Below are positions 1 through 6,733 of a stretch of DNA of 46,480 nucleotides, piece after piece. Numbering within the stretch: the stretch's first letter is position 1; each line of letters starts with the position of its first letter. The notes under the pieces were generated by a model. The model made no database searches. It was not told the origin of the DNA and worked only from the letters and a program-made list of their open reading frames with translations. A program made the position numbers and the translations under genes. Source of the stretch: an uncultured Verrucomicrobia subdivision 3 bacterium (lineage in GTDB: Bacteria; Verrucomicrobiota; Verrucomicrobiia; Limisphaerales; UBA8199); contig CAIWMU010000090.1 of assembly GCA_903913865.1 (NCBI GenBank), forward strand, positions 1-46,480, in the 5' to 3' direction.

Positions 1-136
1 CACTTTTCGATTTAACCGCCGGACATCGAAGTCCCGCGGGTTGCTCTTTTACCGGTTGATCACGCAGGCAGTCCATTTGGAACCTGTTCTGGACATCGAA
101 CCGAGCAAAGATTAACAAGCGTCAAGTGCATAGCCC
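1..136 (+). mobile_element. Right end of an IS1595/ISXO2-like insertion sequence (partial)
   Basis: The left edge holds the 3' end of a transposase gene followed by about 20 bases of non-coding DNA ending in tagccc at 131-136. Read from outside, this end begins GGGCTATGCA, which resembles IS1595-family terminal inverted repeats. The next eight bases (137-144, tatattgt) are A+T-rich, as expected of the 8-bp target duplications of this family. The left end lies outside the window, so neither the inverted repeat nor the duplication can be confirmed here. Confidence 0.5.
2..115 (+). CDS. IS1595/ISXO2-like transposase, C-terminal fragment (5' end outside window)
   Basis: An open frame runs from the window edge to a TAA at 113-115 and encodes about 37 residues. 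It contains FRFNRR followed by SKSRGLLFYRLITQAV, which matches from memory the typical C-terminus of ISXO2-like (DDE/DDN, IS1595 family) transposases, where an FRFNRR motif precedes a SRGxxFYRLL helix. These enzymes act with a zinc-ribbon N-terminus to cut and paste the element. Only the tail is visible, so whether the gene is intact is unknown. The identification rests on motif recognition over a short stretch. Confidence 0.6.
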   Translation, partial: TFRFNRRTSKSRGLLFYRLITQAVHLEPVLDIEPSKD

Positions 137-252
137 TATATTGTTTTTCCGGGGCGGTTTGACCGCTCACATGGGGATAGACGATGCATCACCGTGGAAG
201 GTTACGACCTTTGAGCGGCAAATTTTGAACTGAAACGGGTGTGCGTGGTGCT
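137..252. other. Non-coding stretch between IS end and helicase stop codon
   Basis: No open frame of note. It contains a GCGGTTTGACCGC inverted repeat (arms about 155-159 and 163-167) and no clear rho-independent terminator for the minus-strand helicase gene that ends at 253. Confidence 0.4.
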
Positions 253-2301
253 TCAGCCGCAGGCGGCCCGCATCGCATCGAAGAGGCTTTTTCCAGCCTC
301 AGGCGTGACCGGTTTTGCAGCCTTTTCATCCGGATATTCCACCAGATCGATGGGAAGTTCCTTCAGGAATGGGGAGGGGCGGGCGGGCACCATTTTCCCG
401 TATTTCTTGCGCCCGCCGCTGTGGCTGAGGGTGAGCGTGTGCATGGCCCGGGTGATGGAGACATAGAACAGGCGCCGCTCCTCGTCCAGGGTGTTTTCCA
501 CCTTGGACCGTTCATGCGGGAGCAACCCGTCCTCCATGCCGACGATGTAAACATGCGGGAACTCCAGCCCCTTGCAGCTGTGCATTGTAATGAGGGTGAC
601 TGTGTTTTCGGGAGCGTCATCCTCCTGATTGTGCCGGTTGTCGAGAGTGACTTCACAGAGAAAATTCTCCAGACGTTCGGATGCGGGGAGGGATGGATCC
701 TTTCCATCCATGGAGGGGAAAAGGTCCTTGAGGTTCTGTATGCGCGCCTCAGCCACCTCCGGATTTTTCTCAAGCCGGCGCAGTTCGTCCAGGTAGCCGG
801 TTTCGGCGAGGAAACGCTCGGCCCATTGCCGGAGGCAGGTGGGATCGCAGGGGTGGCCGTGGGACTGAATCGTCTGACGGGTCTTTTCGATGAAGGCCAC
901 AAAATGTTCAACGCTCTCCCGGGCTTTGGATTGGAGGGTTGTTGTGACCATCGGATTCTTCATGACCTCAAAGACGCTGCATTTGCGCTCTTGGCTCGTG
1001 GTGAGCAGACGCTCCATGGTGGCGTCGCTCAGACCCCGGGCGGGGACGTTTGCAATGCGCAAAATGCTGATGTCATCATCGGGGTTCAGGAAGGTCTTGA
1101 GGAAGGCGAGGAAATCCCGGATTTCGCGCCGGTCGAAGAAGCTCTGACCGCCGATGATCTGGTAGCGGACGTTCATTGCACGCAGGGCGGTTTCGAGGGG
1201 GCGCGATTGGGCGTTCGTGCGAAAGAGGATCGCCTGGTCACCCCAGGGAATCCGTTGCGTGAGCCGCAGCAATTCGATTTTGCCGACGATCCCCTGGGCC
1301 TCCTCCTCATCGTCCTTGTAGGCATGGAGGGCGATCAGCTGGCCCTGACCCTTGTCGGACCAGAGCTGTTTTCCGCGCCGGAGGGTGTTCCGCTTGATGA
1401 CCGCGTTGGCGGCGGTGAGAATGGTGTTCGTTGAACGGTAGTTTTGCTCCAGCTTGACGACCTTGACGCCCGGGTAGTGCTTCTCCATGTCGAGAAGGTT
1501 CGAAATCTCAGCCCCCCGCCAGCCGTAGATGCTCTGGTCATCATCACCCACGACGCACAGGTTGCGATGTTCCCCCGTCAGGTGGTGGATCAATTGAAAC
1601 TGGGATCCGTTGGTATCCTGATACTCATCCACCATGACGTAACGATATTTTCTGCGGCAGGCATCCAGAGCATCCGGATGCTGCCGGAAGAGCCGGAGGG
1701 TGAGGAGGATCAAGTCATCGAAGTCCACCGCGTTGCAGGCCCGGAGGGCGGATTCGTATTTGGGGCGGATGTGCGCGGCGATGCCGAGCGCCTCGGCACT
1801 CTCCCCGGTTGCCCGGAGGGCGCTGATGCCGGAGGTCTTGAGTTTGCTGAGTCCTGCAAGGATGGCGGAGGGCTCGACGTTTTTTCCCTGCATGTTGAGG
1901 TGGGAGAGGACCTTCTTTACAGCGCCCAACTGTTCCGATTCATCGTAGATCACGAAACTCCTCTTGTATCCGAGCTTTTCGATGTGCTGACGAAGAATCC
2001 GGACGCACAGGGAATGGAATGTGCAGATCGTGGGTCTTTTGTCCTTATCCTGCGGGGTCGGTTTATGGCGGGGTTTTGGGATGATCTTGTTTACCCGCTC
2101 CAGCATTTCCCGGGCTGCCTTGTTGGTGAACGTGACTGCCAGAATGTGCTCCGGCTCGACGCCGCTTTCGATGAGGTGGGCGATGCGGAAGGTGATGACG
2201 CGGGTCTTCCCTGTGCCTGCTCCAGCCAGGATCAGCACCGGGCCCTGGTGGGTCACAACGGCCTGGCGTTGCTGGGCGTTAAGGGAAGCGAGGTTCAGCA
2301 T
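253..2301 (-). CDS. pcrA: UvrD/PcrA/Rep-type ATP-dependent DNA helicase
   Basis: This is a 682-residue superfamily 1A 3'-5' DNA helicase of the UvrD/PcrA/Rep group, which unwinds DNA during repair and replication restart. Visible motifs in order: Walker A AGAGTGKT near residue 26, the TFTNKAAREM motif, Walker B VDEYQDTN near 224, motif III GDDDQSIYGWRGA, QNYRST, motif V TMHSCKGLEFPHVY and motif VI EERRLFYVSITRA. The protein ends soon after motif VI and appears to lack the long C-terminal RNA-polymerase-binding extension of Bacillus PcrA, so Rep or UvrD are equally good names. The gene is divergent from rpsB, with about 350 bp of regulatory DNA between them. Its start at 2301 puts the LNxxQxxAV Q-motif in the usual place at the N-terminus. 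The helicase call is secure; the subfamily name is not. Confidence 0.93.
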   Translation of the reverse strand: MLNLASLNAQQRQAVVTHQGPVLILAGAGTGKTRVITFRIAHLIESGVEPEHILAVTFTNKAAREMLERVNKIIPKPRHKPTPQDKDKRPTICTFHSLCVRILRQHIEKLGYKRSFVIYDESEQLGAVKKVLSHLNMQGKNVEPSAILAGLSKLKTSGISALRATGESAEALGIAAHIRPKYESALRACNAVDFDDLILLTLRLFRQHPDALDACRRKYRYVMVDEYQDTNGSQFQLIHHLTGEHRNLCVVGDDDQSIYGWRGAEISNLLDMEKHYPGVKVVKLEQNYRSTNTILTAANAVIKRNTLRRGKQLWSDKGQGQLIALHAYKDDEEEAQGIVGKIELLRLTQRIPWGDQAILFRTNAQSRPLETALRAMNVRYQIIGGQSFFDRREIRDFLAFLKTFLNPDDDISILRIANVPARGLSDATMERLLTTSQERKCSVFEVMKNPMVTTTLQSKARESVEHFVAFIEKTRQTIQSHGHPCDPTCLRQWAERFLAETGYLDELRRLEKNPEVAEARIQNLKDLFPSMDGKDPSLPASERLENFLCEVTLDNRHNQEDDAPENTVTLITMHSCKGLEFPHVYIVGMEDGLLPHERSKVENTLDEERRLFYVSITRAMHTLTLSHSGGRKKYGKMVPARPSPFLKELPIDLVEYPDEKAAKPVTPEAGKSLFDAMRAACG

Positions 2302-2363
2302 TGTGTGGGAATTTTAGGCCGCAACGGCCACATGGCAAGCCGAGAGGTGAATGGATCCTGAAT

Positions 2364-2388
2364 GGTTGCAAGTTATTCCCTTGCAACC
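2364..2388. promoter_or_regulatory. Perfect 9-bp inverted repeat between divergent pcrA and rpsB
   Basis: GGTTGCAAG (2364-2372) and CTTGCAACC (2380-2388) are perfect complements around a 7-nt spacer. The site lies about 60 bp upstream of the pcrA start codon and 70 bp upstream of the rpsB -35 box. The arrangement fits a dimeric repressor operator; with no T-run it is unlikely to be a terminator. No known regulator is recognised. Confidence 0.4.
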
Positions 2389-2458
2389 ACTAAGACGATC
2401 ACGCAGTCCGTCAGGCCAGGGGTTTTCGGCGGGGTGATCAATTTTGGCAAATTATGGG

Positions 2459-2486
2459 TTGTCAAACCCGTCCTCGCTGGTATGAT
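2459..2486 (+). promoter_or_regulatory. Sigma-70-type promoter for rpsB-tsf
   Basis: A TTGTCA -35 box (2459-2464) and a TATGAT -10 box (2481-2486) are separated by 16 bp and match the housekeeping consensus well. Transcription would begin near 2493, giving a leader of about 160 nt before the rpsB start codon. Confidence 0.6.
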
Positions 2487-2490
2487 TCCT

Positions 2491-2653
2491 GACTCTTTTC
2501 CGGGGTGGGCGTGAAGCCCGGTCTGGAAAGGGAATAACGGCCTGAAGAGTTCCGCATCACGTTTGCGGGCGGCCATAACAACATCAAAATAAATCCCGAT
2601 TTTCCTAGGGATGGTTCACGAGAGTGGATCGACAGCCAGGGAAACAAAGTAAA
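2491..2653 (+). promoter_or_regulatory. Structured 5' leader of rpsB
   Basis: The predicted leader contains a GGGC-gtgaa-GCCC hairpin (2507-2519) inside a longer-range pairing of ACTCTT (2492-2497) with AAGAGT (2545-2550). This is the layout of an autoregulatory ribosomal-protein leader, where S2 binding could repress its own mRNA. Such leaders are known for rpsB in other bacteria; that this one works the same way is inference. A GTG at 2624 in frame with rpsB lies inside the leader. Confidence 0.35.
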
Positions 2654-3430
2654 ATGATCAGTATTGGACTTAAAGAATTGCTGGATGCCGGTGTTCATTT
2701 TGGACATCAGACCAAGAGATGGAATCCGAAGATGAAGCCCTATATCTTCGACGCCCGGAATGGCATTCACGTGATCGACCTGAGCAAGACGCTCAGCCAG
2801 TTGGACGCCGCGTGCACATTCCTGTCGGAGACCGTCCGCAAGGGCGGGAGGGTTCTGTTTGTCGGCACCAAGAAGCAGGCGCAGCTTGCAGTGCGGGAAA
2901 CCGCGAAGGAGTGCGGCCAGTTTTATGTCACCGAGCGCTGGCTGGGCGGCACACTCACGAATTTCGCCACCATCAAACGTTCCATCCAGAGGCTCAAGGA
3001 AATTGAGAAGATGGAAGCTGATGGCAGCATCAACGTTTACGTCAAGCAGGAGCAGTCGATGATCCGTCGCGAGGCTGCCCGTCTTGTGAAGTTTTTCGAC
3101 GGCATTCGCACGATGGACAAGAACCCGGGCGCGATGTTCGTGGTGGATGTCAAGCGTGAGCATAATGCCGTTGCTGAGGCCCGCCGGTTGAAGATACCGG
3201 TTGTGGCGATTGTTGACACAAACTGCGATCCTGATCTCGTTGATTATCCCATCGCCGCCAACGACGATGCCATCCGTTCCGTCCGCGTGATTCTCGCGAC
3301 CATCGGTCAGGCGGTGACCCAGGCCCAGGCAGAGCATGAGGCCCGGTTCGCACGGCGCAAGTCCGTTGATGAGGCTGCTCCGGCCGCCGAGGCCCCCGCC
3401 CCGGCTCCCGTGGTCGCTCCGGCGGCTTAA
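2654..3430 (+). CDS. rpsB: 30S ribosomal protein S2
   Basis: This encodes ribosomal protein S2, a small-subunit assembly and S1-binding protein. The family hallmarks are all present: LKELLDAGVHFGHQTKRWNP at the N-terminus, FVGTKKQAQ, ERWLGGTLTNF, and the nucleotide-binding-like PVVAIVDTNCDPDLVDYPI-type segment near residue 190. The ATG at 2654 gives the standard N-terminus MISIGLKELL; an upstream in-frame GTG at 2624 would add ten non-conserved residues and is rejected. After the core comes an Ala/Pro/Glu-rich tail of about 25 residues, a common variable extension. The protein is about 258 residues long. tsf follows, as in most bacteria, and the two are probably cotranscribed from the promoter at 2459-2486. 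Confidence 0.98.
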   Translation: MISIGLKELLDAGVHFGHQTKRWNPKMKPYIFDARNGIHVIDLSKTLSQLDAACTFLSETVRKGGRVLFVGTKKQAQLAVRETAKECGQFYVTERWLGGTLTNFATIKRSIQRLKEIEKMEADGSINVYVKQEQSMIRREAARLVKFFDGIRTMDKNPGAMFVVDVKREHNAVAEARRLKIPVVAIVDTNCDPDLVDYPIAANDDAIRSVRVILATIGQAVTQAQAEHEARFARRKSVDEAAPAAEAPAPAPVVAPAA

Positions 3431-3451
3431 GTTCAGGGTCGAATACAGCTT

Positions 3452-3488
3452 CGGAAGTGGCGGTTCGCCACTTCCGGAACACCTTTTT
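3452..3488 (+). terminator. Intercistronic hairpin with downstream T-run between rpsB and tsf
   Basis: A perfect 10-bp stem, GGAAGTGGCG (3453-3462) with CGCCACTTCC (3466-3475), closes a 3-nt loop. A TTTTT run follows eight bases later at 3484-3488. The gap between stem and T-run makes it a weak terminator. It may be an attenuator or an RNA-processing barrier that sets S2:EF-Ts ratios. Confidence 0.6.
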
Positions 3489-3514
3489 AACCTTTAACAA
3501 TACAGAATAATTTT

Positions 3515-4357
3515 ATGGCTGAAATTACTGCTGCCGCCGTGGCCAAGCTGCGTGAGCTGACCAACGCCGGCATGATGGATTGCAAAAAAGCTCTCACTGA
3601 GTCGAGCGGTGACATTGCTGCGGCTGTGGACATCCTCCGCAAGAAGGGCGCTGCCACAGCGACCAACAAGGGCGGTCGTGAGGCCCGCGAGGGTTTGATC
3701 GCCCAATACATCGCCCCCGGCGGCCGGCTGGGCGTGCTGGTGGAAGTCAATTGCCAGACTGATTTCGTGGCCCGGAACGAAATGTTCCTGAGTTTCACGG
3801 ATGGTGTGGCAAAGCGTCTCGCTGCCGAGGACAAGCCCGATTTCGAAGCCGACCGGATCCAGATGGTTGCCGCGATTCGCGAGAATATCCAGATCCCGAG
3901 AAGCGCTAAGATCGAGGTTGTCGGGAACGGCCTTGTGGCTGCCTATATTCACACCGGTGCCAAGGTTGGCGTGCTGGTTGAAGTGGGCGCCGGGAAAGAG
4001 GCAACGGTTGGCACCGATGAATTCCGCCAGCTGGTTCGGGACATCACCCTGCAAATCGCGGCCGGGAGTCCGACAGCCGTCACGCGGGACGAGGTCTCTG
4101 CTGACGTGGTCACCAAGGAAAAGGAGATCGCTGCGGAACAGGTCAAGAACAAGCCCCCGCAGGCCATCGCCAAGATTGTCGAAGGGAAGATGGAGAAGTT
4201 CTTCCAGGGTTGCTGCCTCGTTGATCAGGGTTTCGTGAAGCGGAATTCCGAGATTTCCGTGAAGGAGCATGTGGCATCCATCGCCAAGCAGCTGGGCGAC
4301 GAGATCACCATCCGCCGGTTCGTGCGGTTCCAGGTCGGTGAAGTGGCCGCCAGCTAA
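3515..4357 (+). CDS. tsf: Translation elongation factor Ts
   Basis: EF-Ts is the guanine-nucleotide exchange factor that recycles EF-Tu-GDP during translation. The N-terminal UBA-like domain carries the signature LRELTNAGMMDCKKAL near residues 12-27, followed by DIAAAVDILRKKG. The core has EGLIAQYI and the EVNCQTDFVARNE motif near residue 75, with TDF being the EF-Tu-contacting element. It ends with the usual KEHVASIAKQLGDEITI and FVRFQVGE segments. At 280 residues it is the normal single-copy bacterial length. It lies 84 bp downstream of rpsB, separated by a hairpin, and is closed by a terminator at 4380-4418. Confidence 0.98.
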   Translation: MAEITAAAVAKLRELTNAGMMDCKKALTESSGDIAAAVDILRKKGAATATNKGGREAREGLIAQYIAPGGRLGVLVEVNCQTDFVARNEMFLSFTDGVAKRLAAEDKPDFEADRIQMVAAIRENIQIPRSAKIEVVGNGLVAAYIHTGAKVGVLVEVGAGKEATVGTDEFRQLVRDITLQIAAGSPTAVTRDEVSADVVTKEKEIAAEQVKNKPPQAIAKIVEGKMEKFFQGCCLVDQGFVKRNSEISVKEHVASIAKQLGDEITIRRFVRFQVGEVAAS

Positions 4358-4379
4358 ATTCCGGATACATTTATCAGGC

Positions 4380-4418
4380 ACAGGGCACCTTTCGAAAGAG
4401 GGTGCCCTGTTCCATTTT
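4380..4418 (+). terminator. Rho-independent terminator after tsf
   Basis: ACAGGGCACC (4380-4389) pairs perfectly with GGTGCCCTGT (4401-4410) around an 11-nt loop that contains a TTTCGAAA sub-palindrome. It is followed by tccatttt. It sits 22 bp after the tsf stop, between convergent genes, and could also slow transcription from the minus side. Confidence 0.7.
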
Positions 4419-4440
4419 ACGGCAGGGGGGCGCGGCTGCG

Positions 4441-4935
4441 TCAGGGGATGCTGGCCAGAAGATATGTCTTCGCCGCCTGCAAATCCCTGCCCAATTGATC
4501 CAGTTCATTGTTCAACGGATCAAGGATGGTCTTCGGTATGTTGGGTTCAGGGAAAAGCAGGGAGGTTACCAATTGCGTTTGGGTGGTGGTTGATGTGGTG
4601 TGCAGGCGGGGTCGGGGGATGGCTGAGGGTTGGGCCATTTGCAGCGCTACGATCAGCACAAGCAGGCAGCTTGCGGCAGCGGCCAACCATTTCCAGAGTG
4701 GGATTGCATGGGGTCTGGGCTGGGGGCGGTTGCCTGCCCGGACACGGGCCATGATGTGCTCATGCAAGCCCGGGGGGCTTTGGACGGGGGGGGTGGGTCG
4801 CCGTAGGAGCCGGTCAAGCTCCACCGCTTGTTTGGTGTAATGGGCCACATCGGGGCTGTTGGATTTCCGGTCGGCCGGATTTCCATCTTCAATCGTGGAC
4901 CAGACTCTGAATTGGGATAGCCAGGAGAGTTTCAT
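4441..4935 (-). CDS. Membrane-anchored anti-sigma-like protein
   Basis: This encodes 164 residues with a cytoplasmic N-terminal part of about 80 residues, one transmembrane helix (WLAAAASCLLVLIVALQ, near residues 84-100) and a short extracytoplasmic C-terminal part. It starts 10 bp after the ECF sigma factor gene ends. Size, topology and position match a trans-membrane anti-sigma factor that sequesters the upstream sigma factor. No HxxxCxxC zinc motif is seen, so it is not a classical ZAS-type anti-sigma. The function is inferred from context; no sequence family was recognised. Confidence 0.6.
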   Translation of the reverse strand: MKLSWLSQFRVWSTIEDGNPADRKSNSPDVAHYTKQAVELDRLLRRPTPPVQSPPGLHEHIMARVRAGNRPQPRPHAIPLWKWLAAAASCLLVLIVALQMAQPSAIPRPRLHTTSTTTQTQLVTSLLFPEPNIPKTILDPLNNELDQLGRDLQAAKTYLLASIP

Positions 4936-4945
4936 GGGATCGGTT

Positions 4946-5569
4946 TTATCTGGCGGCTTGGGTTGGAACCATTTTGGCCGGATCGAGCGAATTTCTTTCC
5001 GCCCCGCCCGACGTTTCGAAGTCGGGGGCGTTGGAGAGCTTGAGCGCCATCGTGCATCTCGCCCGGAAGGCGATGACCTTGGTGTGGGTTTGAGTCCTGC
5101 CCAGGATCTGCGCGATCTCTCTGAAATCCATTCCCTCGACGTATTTCAGATACAACACCTGAAATTGATCGGGTGAAAGGTGTTTTCGGGCCAGATTCCA
5201 CAGGTTGGAGATTCCCTCCCGGCGCTCGAGATCCTCTGAGGGATTTCCATCCACCGGGGTTTCCGGATCCAGCGGTTCCGAGGGGGGCGGTGAACTGCGA
5301 TGGTGGTCAATGCAGCGGTTACGGGCGATGGTGAAAATCCAGGCGGCGAACGACCGCCCGGTGCGAAATTGGCCTATGGATTGGAAGGCCCGGACAAAAC
5401 TGTCCTGAGTGATCTCCCGGGCATCCTCCGGGCTTCTCGTGAGGGTGATGCAGAGCCGGAAAATTCGGCCCTCATAGCGGGCGACCAACTCCTCAAAGGC
5501 ATCCATGGAACCGGCCCGGGTTTTCCAGGCCAGTTCATCGTCGGTGCAGGATTTCAGAGGTTCACCCAC
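4946..5569 (-). CDS. RNA polymerase ECF-type sigma factor
   Basis: This is a 207-residue extracytoplasmic-function sigma-70 factor with regions 2 and 4 only. Region 2 contains DAFEELVARYEGRIFRLC, then ITQDSFVRAFQ and FAAWIFTIARNRCIDHHR, the DNA-melting and -10-recognition part. A Pro/Glu/Asp-rich linker follows. Region 4 has LSPDQFQVLYLKYVEGMDF and an REIAQILGRTQTHTKV helix-turn-helix for -35 binding. The end of region 4 departs from the common VKxRLxRAR pattern, with VIAFRARCTMALKL instead. It lies 12 bp after a secreted-protein gene and 10 bp before a membrane protein that is probably its anti-sigma factor, so the three minus-strand genes look like one operon. Confidence 0.93.
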   Translation of the reverse strand: MGEPLKSCTDDELAWKTRAGSMDAFEELVARYEGRIFRLCITLTRSPEDAREITQDSFVRAFQSIGQFRTGRSFAAWIFTIARNRCIDHHRSSPPPSEPLDPETPVDGNPSEDLERREGISNLWNLARKHLSPDQFQVLYLKYVEGMDFREIAQILGRTQTHTKVIAFRARCTMALKLSNAPDFETSGGAERNSLDPAKMVPTQAAR

Positions 5570-5581
5570 GCGGAGACCAGT

Positions 5582-6526
5582 TCAGTTGGGTTTGGCTGCC
5601 TTATTGGCTTCCGACTTGACCTGAATCTGAATGAGGTCCTTGGCGGGCAGGGAGAGTGTGACCACCAGTTTCTCAGCATCCTGCTTGAGCGTAAGAGATT
5701 CCGCCAGTTGCGTGACTTCCGGCTTGCCCTTCTGGAACTTCAGCAGCGCGAGCAGCCCGTTCGCGATGGTCGAAATCTGTGAGGCCACTTCCGGGGTTTC
5801 GGCGGAAAGGACCAGCACTGCTTTGGCGTTTCCACCGGATTCACCCAATTGAAAACGGACGGTTTTTGTCAGGCGTAAAACCGCTGCGCTGGGATCGGAT
5901 TCGGGAAGTTCCAGTTTGCGCGTGTAGGCCTGCAGGAAGTCGGCATCGGTGCTCTGGAAGGGCCAGGATGTGGAGGTGTCCAATGCAGGGGTTTGTTTGG
6001 TGAGGACGTCCAAAGCCAGCCCGACCTGGGCCTCCGACTGTCCAAAGGCGATGATGTTGCTGCTGTAGGTGGCCGCGAAGGTGCGTTGGGGGTTTCCATC
6101 TTTGCCCACCTTGTTGTCATCCAGCCAGTTGTGAATTTTGCCCTTCTTGTGGGGGGTCACATGATGGTCCTTGGCCCCGCTGACGAAGGTTTCGAGGCGG
6201 GCGGTATCGACATCGGCGTAAACCAGCAGAATGCCGTCCTCGGGCTTGGTGCTTGTCCCATAGAGGGTGACACCGTGCAGTTGCTTCCTTGGGTCGAAGT
6301 TGAAGATCGTTGAGAAGGCGGCCAGTTTCTCCTGGGCTTCAGGTTTGTTCATTTCTGCGAGGACATGCTGGCCCAAAACGGTGCTTTTGAGCTTGTCGCA
6401 GTCCAAGTGCACCGCCCAGTGGGGGGAGGCCGGGACATGCGCTTTTTCGATCGGGGCGGCAAAGGCGGAAGCTGTGGCAATTGCAAGGGCCGCAACCGCC
6501 ATAAGGGGACTTGGAATTCGTTTCAT
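5582..6526 (-). CDS. Secreted hypothetical protein, first gene of the sigma/anti-sigma operon
   Basis: This encodes 314 residues with a clear Sec signal peptide (MKRIPSPLMAVAALAIATA, cleavage expected after SAFA near residue 23). The mature part looks globular and soluble, rich in alpha/beta segments, with no transmembrane helix and no motif that I can name. Lys- and Ala-rich helices occupy the C-terminal third. Being first in an operon with an ECF sigma factor and its likely anti-sigma suggests a periplasmic sensor role or a product under that sigma factor's autoregulated control; this is inference. Two GTTACA/TGTAAC elements lie just upstream. Confidence 0.75.
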   Translation of the reverse strand: MKRIPSPLMAVAALAIATASAFAAPIEKAHVPASPHWAVHLDCDKLKSTVLGQHVLAEMNKPEAQEKLAAFSTIFNFDPRKQLHGVTLYGTSTKPEDGILLVYADVDTARLETFVSGAKDHHVTPHKKGKIHNWLDDNKVGKDGNPQRTFAATYSSNIIAFGQSEAQVGLALDVLTKQTPALDTSTSWPFQSTDADFLQAYTRKLELPESDPSAAVLRLTKTVRFQLGESGGNAKAVLVLSAETPEVASQISTIANGLLALLKFQKGKPEVTQLAESLTLKQDAEKLVVTLSLPAKDLIQIQVKSEANKAAKPN

Positions 6527-6649
6527 AATAAATGTCGGTCTGATAATGGGATGTTTCCCGTTACATTGAAAGAAACGGATTTTTCGTCTGGAAGGTTACA
6601 ACAAAGTGCAGGAGCCCGGTCGTGTTGTTCCAGTCCCGGCGTTGAGCCC

Positions 6650-6682
6650 AAAAAAAGTGGTGCAGGAAAACCTGCACCACTT
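6650..6682 (-). terminator. Strong rho-independent terminator of the ilvE-mcsA-mcsB-clpC operon
   Basis: Read on the minus strand, a perfect 12-bp stem (6671-6682 with 6655-6666; core AGTGGTGCAGG) closes a TTTT loop. A run of seven T follows (the complement of 6650-6656). It starts about 50 bp after the clpC stop. Confidence 0.88.
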
Positions 6683-6733
6683 CACTGGTCAAAATGTGGG
6701 TTTGGGCCTTTGATGGCTCAAACCAAACGGAGA

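Noticed and set aside
241-1434. 397-codon plus-strand open frame
   Set aside because: It is antisense to the helicase gene, whose minus-strand translation has all superfamily 1 motifs; the plus frame has no recognisable domain.
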